Shown: piece after piece, positions 1 through 10,262 of the stretch
How positions within the stretch are numbered: position 1 is the stretch's first letter
Layout: the number at the start of each line of letters is the position of its first letter
Origin: Mycoemilia scoparia
Taxonomy: Eukaryota; Kickxellomycota; Kickxellomycetes; Kickxellales; Kickxellaceae
Length of the DNA stretch: 64,000 nucleotides
Direction of reading: 5' to 3'
Assembly: GCA_027575805.1 (NCBI GenBank)
Contig: JANBPU010000039.1
Span: 1-64,000 of the forward strand
Position numbers and translations under genes: made by a program
The notes under the pieces: model-generated
What the model was told of the DNA's origin: nothing
What the model saw: only the letters and a program-made list of their open reading frames with translations
The model's database searches: none

Positions 1-296
1 TTTTTCCAGGGCGGTGATCAAGTGATCAAAAAGTTCGTGTAATAGCAAAAAAACTTCGTGTTGTTAGCAATTCCCTAAATATATAGAGAAAACAATAAGG
101 AGAAAATTTTAAATATAATAATCTATAAAGGAAAATAAAATGTAAAAGGAGAAAGGAAACAGTAATTGGTCACAGTCACAATAGTCATCTTGGTAGGAAA
201 GAGTATAAAATATGAACATTTATAACCTTGGCCAGCAATCGCAAGCACCACAATGCTTCAGCCAAAAAACAAATAAGCGCTTGGCAATTGAGTTTA
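1..296. other. Spacer downstream of TIM22
   Basis: AT-rich sequence with no coding signal that I trust. Two TGATCA hexamers lie 8 bp apart at 15-20 and 23-28. The TIM22 stop codon is at 297-299, so most of this is its 3' UTR and downstream flank. Confidence 0.6.
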
Positions 297-956
297 TTAG
301 TGGAAACTACCCATGTATGTTTCAATGGCAGCAGAAAATGCCGCAAAGCCAGCACAGCCAAAAAGCATAGCTTTTGGTCCATCTACAAGCACAAATATAA
401 GCATAATAGCAGACTAGTAAGTCAGTGATCCAAATAAACATATTCTAACGTGAAACTATATGTTAATACATACTTTTTGCACCCAATGCAGCTCCTGTCA
501 AACAACCTGCAGACACATGGTTATATATATCATTCTTGGCTCGATACGATTCAATTGCACATTCGCATCCTGTATAAACTGCCGCAACCACAGCAAATCC
601 TTTGGCTGAAGAATAACTTTTCCGACCCATATCCTTCAATACATCCCGTACCTTTTCCTTTGTCCCAACATTTTCTGGTACTGGTGAAGAAAAGTCTAAT
701 GAAGAAAACATTAGGCCAAACATCGCACCCAGTCCAAATCCTACCGTGAATAATTTTTAAATATAGATATATTAGACTATCGTTACTTTCTGATAAAGTA
801 AATATCAATAATACATATCATCATTTTAAACAAGACCAATAGTGTTGACATACCAGCTACACCGCTAAGTCCTGACTTGAATGCACAGGATTCCATGAAC
901 CGACTAGCGGCCATTTGTTCTTCCTTTGTAGGTTGTCTAGTAAATGGGTTCTGCAT
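297..956 (-). CDS. TIM22: Mitochondrial inner membrane translocase Tim22
   Basis: Channel-forming subunit of the TIM22 complex, which inserts multispanning carrier proteins into the mitochondrial inner membrane. I assemble three exons on the minus strand: 956-854, 740-474 and 382-297, giving 151 residues with no leftover bases. The N-terminus contains a FMESCAFKSGLSGVAG-like first helix; the core has the family signature GRKSYSSAKGFAVVAAVYTGCECAIE followed in type by SYRAKND and the glycine-rich last helix (GCLTGAALGAK, then GPKAMLFGCAGFAAFS). The four short hydrophobic segments and the Gly-rich Tim17/22/23 pattern are all present, and the length is normal for fungal Tim22. Intron 2 begins right after GAALGAK; reading through it gives a false stop, so a single-exon model would lose the last helix. 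The conserved twin cysteines typical of Tim22 fit the C in FMESCAF and in YTGCE. Confidence 0.9.
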
Positions 957-1444
957 CGTTTATATTAGTATATCAATGTATCAAGCTTTTTGTGACGATG
1001 ATTGCTATGTTATTATATGACCTCTCTGCTTATGAGCACGTGAAGGAATTCGAAGTCAAGGATTTGTCTCAATGCAAAGAATGCAAATGCACATGTAGTG
1101 ATATTGACAAAGTAAATCAAAAAATCGTTGTTTTTATGTCCCAGGTAGTGTGTATTATGCTAGTAGTGACGGATCAATACATTAAAAGTGTATAGGAATA
1201 ATGATATAGGTAGAAAACAAAAAACAAAGACTAAAAATAAGTAGCCAACTGTTGTTTAGACACTTTTGGTTATCAATACACCTGTATTTCAACTGCAAAG
1301 TTAAGCCAGAATTATTAAATTAAAAGTAAAGGCAACAGAAAAGACTTTCAGAAAATATCTATTGCTTACAAAATACTCTAATTAGATCTGATCCGATCAG
1401 TAATTATTCGTTTGTACATCTAGCTTTAATAAAATTTCTATTCA
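957..1444. other. Spacer between TIM22 and 5S rRNA
   Basis: AT-rich. A short open frame at 944-1195 overlaps TIM22 exon 1 and has no recognisable domain. This span should hold the TIM22 promoter (transcription leftward) and the 5S upstream flank; I see no distinct motif. Confidence 0.5.
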
Positions 1445-1562
1445 AGTTGCGGCCATTCACACGAGATCACACCGATACCCGTCTGATCATCGTAGTTAAG
1501 CTCGTGATGGCCCGGTTAGTAGTGCAGTGGGGGACCATGCGCGAATACCGGGTGCAGCAACT
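1445..1562 (+). rRNA. 5S ribosomal RNA gene (dispersed copy)
   Basis: 118-nt segment with the universally conserved 5S landmarks in order: helix I arms (GTTGC at 1446-1450 pairing GCAAC at 1557-1561), ACACC and CCCGTCTGATC in the loop B/C region, AGTTAAGC (box A of the internal promoter), the GGTTAGTAGT stretch, GGGGGACCATGCGCGAAT (box C) and the closing GGGTGC-GCAACT. A T-run with one interruption (1562-1570) directly follows and fits a Pol III terminator. The gene stands alone, away from other rRNA genes, so 5S is not linked to the rDNA repeat here. The intact ends and internal promoter argue against a decayed copy. Confidence 0.92.
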
Positions 1563-1570
1563 TTTTATTT
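1563..1570 (+). terminator. Pol III T-run terminator of the 5S gene
   Basis: Immediately after the helix I closing strand there is a run of T residues (TTTTTATTTTT-like, 1562-1572), the standard Pol III stop signal. Confidence 0.75.
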
Positions 1571-1634
1571 TTTATCATTGTCGAGGGTTTTACTCACACG
1601 GTCCTCTTGCATTTAACTTATTAAACTTTTGTTT

Positions 1635-1740
1635 ATATGGGTAGTTATTTTTGAAGGGCTATAGAGTCACTCATTTGGCTGTGGTTGTCTCTATAATCGT
1701 TGGCCATCAAAAGTCACCCTTCAAAAATTATGATCCATAT
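1635..1740. mobile_element. MITE-like element, family A, copy 1
   Basis: About 106 bp bounded by imperfect inverted repeats of about 24 bp. The left end reads ATATGGGTAGTTATTTTTGA followed by AGGG; the right end is its near-complement, ending CCTTCAAAAATTATGATCC then ATAT. No coding capacity. The inner sequence (CATTTGGCTGTGGTTGTCTC, then ATAATCGTTGGCC) is shared with copy 2 and with the copy at 49,810. It overlaps copy 2 by a few bases (shared ATATGGG), giving a head-to-tail pair. Confidence 0.75.
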
Positions 1741-1857
1741 GGGTAATAATTTTTGAAGGGTGAAAGTTCACTAGTAAAACTGGACATCCATTTGGCTGTG
1801 ATTCCCCTTTAATCGTTGGCCACCAAAAGTCACCCTTCGAAAATTATGGTCCATATG
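1737..1857. mobile_element. MITE-like element, family A, copy 2
   Basis: About 120 bp with the same ends as copy 1: left ATATGGGTAATAATTTTTGA-AGGGTG, right CACCCTTCGAAAATTATGGT-CCATAT. The interior contains CTAGTAAAACTGGACATCCA and TTTGGCTGTGATT, which match the copy at 49,810-49,928 more closely than copy 1 does. Non-coding. Confidence 0.75.
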
Positions 1858-1914
1858 ATAAAAATCCGCAAAGATTTAGACACATAAGTACCTTAAGAGT
1901 TGTATGTGAACTGT

Positions 1915-1980
1915 CTAACAATTAAATCGAAATCTGATAAGAGCCCATTTGATCTCAATTGAAAGTTCTCCTTGTTGGAA
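1915..1980. repeat. Remnant of MITE-like family B
   Basis: Contains AAATCTGATAAGAGCCCATT followed by TGATCTCAATTGAAAGTT. The same series, with 20-30 extra bases between, occurs in the full family B element at 35,641-35,784. Only the right part is present, so this is a decayed or internally deleted copy. Confidence 0.4.
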
Positions 1981-2119
1981 CATGCTTGTCATTTTTACAA
2001 AAAAACATTCAATTTCTACCAAAGCAGCAAAAGACAAAAGTTTGTTTAAAGATTTTAAATGATTATACAAAGATGAAACTGACAAAGCTACTGTACTAAA
2101 AGAACTCGCATTCAGAATA

Positions 2120-2698
2120 TTACTCGCCATGCTTGAGCATTTGAACAAATTTTTTGTAGTTTAGATAACCATTGGCATCAACCGGTGCATCTTTGAACAT
2201 GAATTCGACCTCATCATAAGTAAACCTTTCACCGGTAGTCATCAGTGCCTCTTTCATATCATCCACAGATATCAAGCCATTCTTTTGGTCGTCGAAAGTC
2301 TGGAACGCGGCCAATATCTCTGTCTCTGGGTCAGTACCATTCAGGTGTTCACCCATCAGCGTCAAAAACATGGTAAAGTTTATAGGCCCTGGTGCCTCGC
2401 GAATCATGTCTTCAATGTAACTATCAGATACTTCCATGCCCAGTGAGTTGATCATGTCTCGAAGGTCATCAAAATCAATAAATCCATCCTTGTTATGATC
2501 AAAAGTACCAAAGGCCTCTTTAAATTCGGTAATTTGCTTTTGGTCAAATATAGCAAATACATTGGAATTCTGACGAACTGTGCGCTTCTTCCGACGTAGC
2601 TATAAATCACATACCAGCAAATTGGTGTCAACATTTGAATATTTTGCTTTTGAATTGCCAATTTACATTGTGAACTTGTGTACCTGTTTGGTCGACAT
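2120..2698 (-). CDS. Myosin regulatory light chain (EF-hand)
   Basis: Regulatory light chain that binds the IQ region of a class II (or unconventional) myosin heavy chain; in fungi it acts in cytokinesis and actin-based transport. Two exons: 2698-2684, only five codons (MSTKQ), and 2599-2120, giving 164 residues. After the intron the protein continues LRRKKRTVRQNSNVFAIFD, matching the basic, phosphorylatable N-terminus of regulatory light chains; the Ser before NVF is the position of the conserved kinase site. EF-hand 1 (FDHNKDGFIDFDDL) has a complete calcium/magnesium loop; the later hands are degenerate, as usual in this family. The end MLKHGE is typical. The split start is supported by a clean GTACAC...TATAG intron and by loss of a start codon without it; an alternative is initiation at the internal Met of the EF-hand, which would remove half of that motif. 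Confidence 0.88.
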
Positions 2699-3138
2699 CT
2701 TGGTGTGTTAATGCACGGGTAGTATGGACTGGAATATATAAAAATAATGTACAGACAAAATACTTAATATATAAAAACAATTTGGAGCAACAAAGGCTGT
2801 CTGGGCTCTTCAATACTTATAAACCAGCTTACTTGTGGCAACAAAAGGGATACAAAACATGGTCATTGTTGATTGGCTTGTTTTGTTTACTCAAACATCC
2901 TACGCCATTTACTACTATGCACCATATAAACGACCCTAAACAATAAGCTCAGCCCATAGTTATAGCATGTTATAATAACCATTCCTAACTTCTTTGTTGA
3001 AATTTTGGTGTGATGACTAGGGATATTCATACCCAAAAATAACCATTAGCCCTATATACATACAATATATTTGTTATTTAAATTCCTGTAAAATCATACA
3101 TATATACGTCTTATTGCTTTCAAGTACTATAGACAAAG
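2699..3138. other. Divergent promoter region, light chain / ORC4
   Basis: 440 bp between two head-to-head genes. AT-rich, no open frame with support and no repeat copy seen. It must contain both promoters; no specific operator was recognised. Confidence 0.5.
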
Positions 3139-5072
3139 ATGCCACCAAAGAGAAAATGTTCAAAGCGTTCCAAAAGCTCACAGACCACAATAGTGTATGG
3201 TGATTCATCCCCAAGTACATCTTTGGACGATATTCCAGCAATCGACCAAGCAGCTATAGCGTTCCCTCAGCCGGTTGTGACAGCAGACCATCAAAGACAA
3301 CAGACAGCAAGTGGCGATATTAGCACCGACGCTGTTTATCTACAAAAGCAAGCAAGACATGCACGTAACATTCTTATGAAGCAACTATTTTCATTATGTC
3401 GTAACCCAGATTTAGTTGCACTTGAAGAGCCATTCATCAAGGTATATGACCTTCTCGAAAGAACTATAACAAATGGAGAAAGCAACTCAGCAATCCTGAT
3501 CGGACCTCGAAGTTCGGGAAAAACCAGTATCATCAACAAGGCACTTGATAGACTTTATAAAACATACAACCTGGCTGATGACAACACAATGAACAATGGT
3601 ATTACGAAAAAGTATTTCGTGGTTCGACTAAACGGCCATATTCACACAAACGACAACATCGCATTACGAGACATTGCCAGACAATTATCAATAGAACAAA
3701 GCATGGAAGAATTCAATGTTGGATCGTTTGCTCAAGCTATGATGTATTTGCTGGAAGTATTGAAAAAGGGAAATCGCGGAACCTCGCCGGTTCTTTTTTT
3801 GTTGGATGAGTTTGATTTGTTGGCACAGCATCCCAAACAAACCTTACTGTATACGCTGTTTGATATTGCTCAGAGCCATCAAAGCCCCGTCGCTGTCATT
3901 GGAATTACACCCAGGCTTGATGTGCTGGATCTGCTTGAAAAAAGAGTAAAATCTAGATATTCGCATCGCCAAATTTATGTCCATTTCATTGGAAATATGG
4001 AGGGCTATGTCGAAGTTGCCAAGCAATTGCTTTTGTTGTCGGATGATAACAGCGAGGTTTTACGTTTGGACCCAGCCTACAGATCTCAATTCAATTACCA
4101 TGTCGAGGTAAAGATATGTTTTTATTGAATTGCGAATCAATTTCTTGACCCATGTTTTGAAAAACATGTCTGTGCAAGTATATATGTACCTTAAAAGTTC
4201 TAATTGAAGTCGATATTATAAAATAGGAATTATTCAACGACCAAGATTTTGTCAACATTTTGTCGAGCTTATTTAATCTGGGAAAAGATATTCGGTTCAT
4301 GACTCGTGTTTTTGTGAGTACTGAGGGAAACGATCATGTATACGTATACCCTAATCCCAAAAACAAACTGGGCTACTAAATCAACCAAAAGAAACTAACA
4401 ATAGCCTTTCTAATTGACAAACACGAAATGTAGACACTCCCAATCGGTAAGCTGGGTATAGAGCAGCCATATTTAACAGCAGAATTATTTGCCACATCAT
4501 ATAAAAAGCAGCGAGAAGATGGAAAAATGTCAATCGCCAAAGGTAAAGACACAAATATAGCCATATCTATGGTGAAGATACGATACGCCATAAAATACCC
4601 ACTAACACACATTTGCACAAACAAATATTTGATAGATGTATCGCTACTTGAAATATCGCTGGTTATAGCCATGAAAGATCTAATCCACAATGGATACACC
4701 AAATTCAACTTTGAAATGGTCTATGAAACATACAAGAGGTTCATGTCTCAGAACATCACCAGCGTTTCTGTGGGCGGTAGTCTCAAGATGTACAAAAAGC
4801 CAGTTGCTTTAAAGGCATTTGAATCGCTGGTCGAAATGGAACTAGTTAAACCAACTGATGGATTCACAGCGGGTGGTGACGTATCAACTGGTGATAATAG
4901 TACGGTTGTAGCATCGTTTGGACTTATTGCTGGAAACACGCAGGCCAGCAGATGCCCAAAGGAATTCCGAATGGTTCAGATGATGTTTGAACCGTGTCAG
5001 GTCGTTGAGTTGGTGCAGGGGCGCGATGATCTTCCCATGGTTATTAAAAGATGGGCAATGGCTTCTGCATAA
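3139..5072 (+). CDS. ORC4: Origin recognition complex subunit 4
   Basis: ATPase subunit of the six-protein complex that marks replication origins. Exons: 3139-4107, 4227-4313, 4434-4542 and 4636-5072. Basic N-terminus (PPKRKCSKRSK). AAA+ Walker A at about residues 122-130 (GPRSSGKTS) and Walker B at about 218-228 (VLFLLDEFDLL). Then TPRLDVLDLLEKRVKSRYSH, with the arginine-finger region typical of Orc4, and the winged-helix part with LEISLVIAMKDL and KPVALKAFESL. The third intron (4543-4635, 93 nt) is a multiple of three with no stop. I call it spliced because the retained text interrupts the conserved helix before LEISLVIAMK, whereas splicing gives a good family match. The protein ends RWAMASA, close to the RWATSSL-type end of known Orc4. 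Confidence 0.88.
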
Positions 5073-5718
5073 TTATAACGGTTGTTCAAAATAGAGAAGA
5101 TGTGGTGACATACCGGAGGTTTTGTGAAGTTTTGCATCATTGTATTGTCTGCTATTTCTGGTGGAATACCTGTGTCAATAATCGCTGCAGTGCCTCTCCT
5201 TCTTTCATGAAATGTAAAGCCCAAAAATTTCTATACATTTTTTGGGTGACATTTAAATCGTAAGGGGGAGGAGGAGGGGGAGAGAGAGGTTCAACAAATA
5301 ATAGGACACTTTATTCCATCTTCACCTCTAGCACCTCATAACAATCATTTTAATAATGTTAAAAATCAAGGCAAGAATAAAACTACTTGAAAGAATATTT
5401 AAAAATCCCAGGTTCGTTACAAGGCTATGTATATGTCTCTATAAAGCCAATAATAATAATAATAATAATACAAGGCAATAATGTACTGAAAAGTGCGTTA
5501 TCAAATATCTTTATTTATAAAATAAAAATAAAAGAAAACCATAAAGAGTTGGTGAGGAATAATCTAAACATGTACCAGGAATTGCAAATAGAATAATAAC
5601 AGTAAACTAGCTGACACACAACATACTGGCTGGTTAAAAATATAAAGTGTAGATGAAACTATGTGGTGGTCATTGCCGCTGATATGCTTTCAAAGAAAAG
5701 AACGAACATGGTGATGGT
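5073..5718. other. Spacer between convergent ORC4 and RNR1
   Basis: Contains a G/A-rich tract (5263-5287), an (AAT)n microsatellite at about 5449-5470, and two converging 3' ends. No gene or mobile element recognised. Confidence 0.55.
5449..5470. repeat. (AAT)n microsatellite
   Basis: Seven perfect trinucleotide units in the 3' spacer of ORC4/RNR1. Confidence 0.85.
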
Positions 5719-8260
5719 TTAGCCAGAGCACATCATGCAGGCATCGCCATTTTCGATCGAACACATCATCTGGGCATCGCTGTTGATTTTTTCATCAGCC
5801 TCACCAGGCTTGTCTCCAGCCTTGCTGCTACCCATGCTGGCTCTGCGGTCAGCCATATTATTTGGCGCTTTCTGCTTGAGATTGGCTGCATCGATAGTGA
5901 ACTTGATAGCATCAGCAGCAGGCTTTGTGCGCAAATAGTACATGCCAGTCTTCAAGCCCTTCTTCCAGCCATAGAAGTGCATGCTTGTCAACTTGTTGTA
6001 GTCAGGACCGTCCATGTGAATGTTTAGACTCTGGCTCTGATCAATAAAGGCGCCACGGTCAGCAGCAAGATCAATCACAACCTTCTGCTTGATCTCATAT
6101 ACGGTGCGGTACAGCTTCTTGAGGTCCTCTGGGATTTCTGGAATGGACTGGACAGAGCCATTATGAGCAATGAGCTTTTGACGCATGTTGTCATCCCACA
6201 AGCCAAGCTCAACAAGGTCGCGAAGAAGCCACTGGTTGACAACCTGGAATTCACCGGCCAACACACGGCGGGTATACAAGTTGGAGGTGTATGGCTCAAA
6301 TGCTTCGTTCCAGCCCATGATCTGGGATGTGGATGCAGTTGGCATGGGTGCAACGAGAAGAGAGTTTCTAACACCATTCTTTGCAATATTTCTACGAAGA
6401 GAAAGCCAGTCCCAGCGGTCAGTAGGCTTAACGTCCCACATATCGGGCTGAAGAATGCCCTTGCTGACTGGACTTCCCTGATAGGTTTCGTATGGACCAT
6501 ACTTGGCGGCCAACTCACAAGAAGCCTCAAGAGCAGCATGATAGATGGTCTCAAAGATATCGCGATTAAGCACACGAGCCTCCTCGGACTCAAATGGCAT
6601 GCGCAGCTTTATAAAGGTATCGGCAAGACCTTGGACACCCAGGCCAATAGGTCTATGGCGCACGTTGCTGCGACGAGCCTCTTCTACTGGATAGTAGTTA
6701 ACATCGATGATCTTGTTAAGGTTTCTTGTAATAACCTTGACAACGTCGTGAAGAGCTTGGAAATCGTACTCTGTCTTGGACTTGACAAATGCTGGAAGAC
6801 AGATAGAGGCAAGGTTGCAAACAGCAACCTCATCTGGAGAGGAGTATTCAACAATTTCGGTACAGAGGTTGGAGCACTTGATGGTGCCGAGGTTTTGGTG
6901 GTTAGACTTGCGATTGCACGCATCCTTGTAGAGCATGAATGGGTTTCCGGTTTCAATCTGGGCATCGAGGATAGCAAACCAGAGCTTCTGAGCAGGGATG
7001 GTGCGACGGGCCAGGCCAGGTGTGGCCTCATACTTCTTGTAAAGAACCTCGAACTCTTCACCCCAGACCTCATGGAGGTTTTGAGCCTCATTAGGACAGA
7101 AGAGAGACCATTCGCCATTATTGACGACGCGCTCCATGAACAGGTCAGGAATCCACAATGCATAGAACAAATCACGGGCACGGCTTTCTTCCTTGCCATG
7201 GTTCTTTCGTAGGTCCAGGAACTCGAAGATGTCAGAGTGCCATGGCTCAATATAAATAGCAAAGGCGCCAGGACGCTTGTTGCCGCCCTGGTCAACATAT
7301 CTTGCGGTATTGTTGAACACGCGCAGCATTGGAACCAAGCCATTGGATGTGCCATTGGTGCCAGCAATGTAGGAGCCAGTAGACCGAATACAGTGTACAT
7401 TAAGACCAATGCCACCAGCAGACTTGGAAATCATCGCACAGGTCTTGAGTGTGTCATAAATCCCATCAATGGAATCATCCTTCATTGTCAGTAGGAAACA
7501 CGATGACATCTGTGGACGCGGCGTTCCCGCGTTGAACAGAGTTGGCGACGCGTGCGTGAAGAACTTTTGGGACATGAGATTGTAGGTCTCGATTGCGGCA
7601 GAAATGTCTTCGCCATGGATGCCAACAGCAACGCGCATAATCAGGTGCTGGGGTCTCTCGGCCACCTTTCCGTTAATGCGTAGGAGGTAGGATCGCTCAA
7701 GGGTCTTGAAGCCAAAGTAGTTGTAGTTGAAGTCGCGGTTGTAGTCGATGGCCGCATCGAGCTGGTCGGCGTTCTTCTTGATAATCTCATATATGCTGTC
7801 GGCGATCATGGGAGAGTGCTTGTTGTTCTTGGGGTTGATGTAAGAGTGGAGTGCCTCAACGACCTCGGAGAACTTGCTGTGAGTCTCTTTCTGCAGGTTG
7901 GAAATGGCAATACGGGCAGCGAGGATGGCATAGTCAGGGTGCTGAACCGTCATGTATGCTGCAGTCTCGGCTGCCAGGTTGTCAAGCTCCACCGTTGTGA
8001 CGCCCTGGTAGACACCAGAAATTACCTTCTGGGCCACAGCTGCTGCATCGACGTAGTTCGTATCAAGGCCGTCACAGAGCTTGATGATACGGCGAGTGAT
8101 TTTATCAAACTGGACCTTCTCGCTTACTCCGTCTAAGAATATGCATGTTTACAAAGCAGTCGTGTCAGCCACAGTTTGCACAAGAACAAACATATATACA
8201 TATATATACATTAGTAACCTATTAAGTGCTCTCTAGCTTACCTCTTTTTACCACAAACAT
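5719..8260 (-). CDS. RNR1: Ribonucleoside-diphosphate reductase large subunit
   Basis: Class Ia R1 subunit, which reduces ribonucleoside diphosphates for DNA synthesis together with the small R2 subunit. Exon 1 is tiny (8260-8242: MFVVKR plus one base); exon 2 is 8132-5719; total 810 residues. Exon 1 restores the start [20 protein letters not shown], closely like the conserved MYVxKRDG start with its ATP-cone domain (residues 1-90). Visible catalytic features: the active-site cysteine in [12 protein letters not shown]; the second active-site cluster [18 protein letters not shown]; and the C-terminal redox pair in DACMMCSG that reloads the active site. Length is slightly below the 860-890 of yeast because the linker before the tail is shorter. 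A start at the first internal Met (8037) would delete the allosteric site. A 350-codon open frame on the opposite strand is only a shadow of the codon bias. Confidence 0.96.
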
Positions 8261-9194
8261 CTTGACAAAGTAAAATAAAGAGTATTTATAATGTTGGTAT
8301 TAGTGTAGAACAAACCTTAGGAGGTAAACACAAAATTCCAAAGAGAAAAGCTATTATAAAAGATGCTGGCCTGAAATGTAAACAATACAAGAAGGAATCC
8401 TAATATTGTGGGTTATTTATTGTAGGCAGCGAAAAGTTTTTATTGAAGCTAAAGATGATGTTTTTACAAATAACACAGCATAAAGTGCCTTTTAAAGGTT
8501 TGTTTACTATTCGCCATGAGTATTGTGGATCTTAGATTAAATCTATACCTTAGTCCATAGTTATGATATGCTGGTGAGATTAATGACCCTCAGTAGGGAT
8601 AAAGTCGAAACAAATCTTCTGGAAAGTTCAAAGAAGACTGGTTATGGGTACAATTCAAATGCCAGTATTAAAGTCCCCTCCCTTAAAAGGGTACCAGGAT
8701 GATCCTGCCAGTAGTCGCATAAGATGTATCTGTGTCACTTATGTTCTAACTCTGCTAGGAACATTTGAGTCTATTAAATTGTTAAGGTTAGATGCTTATC
8801 CAAAATACAAAAGGAATATAATATCATAAAAGATACAGCAACTATCTTTATACTTCTGATTGTATAAATGCTTAATATTAGCCAAAACAGACTTTTAAAA
8901 GCGGAGAGGAAAAGGAATTAACGAAATGTATAGAGTACAGTAATATGCTAGGGAAGGCGTTAATCTATGATGGTGGTAGTGGTCGTGATAGAGGGAAAAT
9001 GGATGTTTGGCAAAGAGATATTTAAATATAGAAAGTAGATAGGATGAATTTTCTTGGAAAGCCACGGCTAAAAAAATGGGAGCACTGGCGAGATGTCATG
9101 TAGTTCGCTAAATCCACTTCATTATCCTATTTTTCCGTGGCTTGACAGAATAAAATGATGGAATTACCAGAAATATACGAAAGAGCTCAACACC
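8261..9194. other. Spacer upstream of RNR1
   Basis: About 930 bp. It contains the RNR1 promoter near 8261-8500 and, at 8672-8720, one end of the family C repeat. No ORF with a recognisable product. No MCB-type (ACGCGT) box was noticed. Confidence 0.5.
8668..8722. repeat. Single-ended remnant of MITE-like family C
   Basis: AAGTCCCCTCCCTTAAAAGG-GTACCAGGATGATCC matches the terminal repeat of the family C elements (AGTCTCCTCTAAAAGGGTAC-CAG...ATCC). No matching opposite end was found in the next few hundred bases. Confidence 0.5.
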
Positions 9195-10262
9195 TTATGG
9201 ACGGCACATGAGGCTCTTTGTAGACTCAAAATTAGGTATACTTGCCCACGACAACCCCTTTACACTGAGGGCCATGTTAATATGCAACATGAATGGCGTG
9301 GATGTGTTCTGGTTCCTCCTGAGGCCGGGGTCTACGGTCGCCTCGACTGGAGCACAATTTTGTAAAAGTTCTTTCAAAGTTACATCCTCAAGGCTGTCTG
9401 TCACATAGGACACATTGAATGTAAATCTCTGGCTAAGAGTTTCCTTGGATCCTATCTGGAACTTTTGGATAACTGCATCGGCGACTTTTTCTCCCTTTTC
9501 GTAACCAGCAGTAGCTGTGAGATGGATATTATCAACCCACAAAGGATAGTAATTTTTGCTGTCTATTGTGTAGCTGACCTCTGAAAGCACACCTAATCCA
9601 TAGCTCGGCTTGTTTGGCTTCCACTCAACAATGGCTCTTTCGAGCGGCTTTACAGACTCGATTGTTATTTGGGGCATCCGGGGCACGACAAAATACAACA
9701 TAACAGCAAGACAGGCCAACGAAACTATAACTATCAGTCCGAATAGCCTTGGGCCACAGCAGCAGATCTGTGGCCACCACTTTGGTCTATTGTTATTGAG
9801 CCTTTGCTTCTCTTCATACACATCCTTTTTGGCCTTAGATCCAAATGCAACACCAAAGCATGAGATGCCAGTGCCATCCTTTTGGCTATCCTTGCTTGCA
9901 AAGTTCTGGCCTTTCTCGCTATCAGGCTGGTCTTGTCCTGTATATCCTTTTGAAACTAGTAGTGGAAGCGACATCCTGTTGCTAGTGTTGGCCATGTATT
10001 TGTTTTTTAAAGACCTGATTCCTTCTCCAGTTGGCTGTATGGTTGGAGTGTCTGGGCTCATTTCACTGATCGGTGTATGTTGAGGCAAATCGTCCTCTGG
10101 TATGGGCGGAAGTAGAGTGTTTATGAATAGCGAGCTGCTAGTGCTGGTTGTTGAGAATCTCCGTAACGCTCTGGGGTCGACTTTGTCGGACACCGTGCTA
10201 TCCTCATTCTCTGGGTCTTTGTCTGAAGGCTGTGGTGGGTCACTACTACTTCCACTACTCAT
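9195..10262 (-). CDS. Single-pass membrane protein with LEA2-like outer domain (1)
   Basis: 355 residues, single exon. Residues 1-165 are polar, Ser/Pro/Asp-rich and low complexity, with two acidic-Pro stretches. One strong hydrophobic helix (LFGLIVIVSLACLAVMLYFV, about 170-192) follows a basic/Trp region and a CCC-GP motif. The last 160 residues form a beta-rich domain (PQITIESVKPLERAIVEW ... YTIDSKNYYPLWVDNIHLTA ... QRFTFNVSY) that resembles the late-embryogenesis-abundant-2 / NDR1-like fold. Type II topology is likely. Function unknown; relatives in fungi are vacuolar or plasma-membrane proteins. A second protein with the same plan is encoded 1.1 kb away. The domain call is by pattern only; a membrane-anchored hypothetical protein is the safe minimum. 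Confidence 0.7.
   Translation of the reverse strand: MSSGSSSDPPQPSDKDPENEDSTVSDKVDPRALRRFSTTSTSSSLFINTLLPPIPEDDLPQHTPISEMSPDTPTIQPTGEGIRSLKNKYMANTSNRMSLPLLVSKGYTGQDQPDSEKGQNFASKDSQKDGTGISCFGVAFGSKAKKDVYEEKQRLNNNRPKWWPQICCCGPRLFGLIVIVSLACLAVMLYFVVPRMPQITIESVKPLERAIVEWKPNKPSYGLGVLSEVSYTIDSKNYYPLWVDNIHLTATAGYEKGEKVADAVIQKFQIGSKETLSQRFTFNVSYVTDSLEDVTLKELLQNCAPVEATVDPGLRRNQNTSTPFMLHINMALSVKGLSWASIPNFESTKSLMCRP

Noticed and set aside
944..1195. 83-codon open frame upstream of TIM22
   Set aside because: Overlaps TIM22 exon 1 on the other strand and has no domain.
6163..7212. 349-codon open frame on the plus strand opposite RNR1
   Set aside because: Lies entirely within the RNR1 coding exon, has no known domain and is explained by third-position bias of the real gene.
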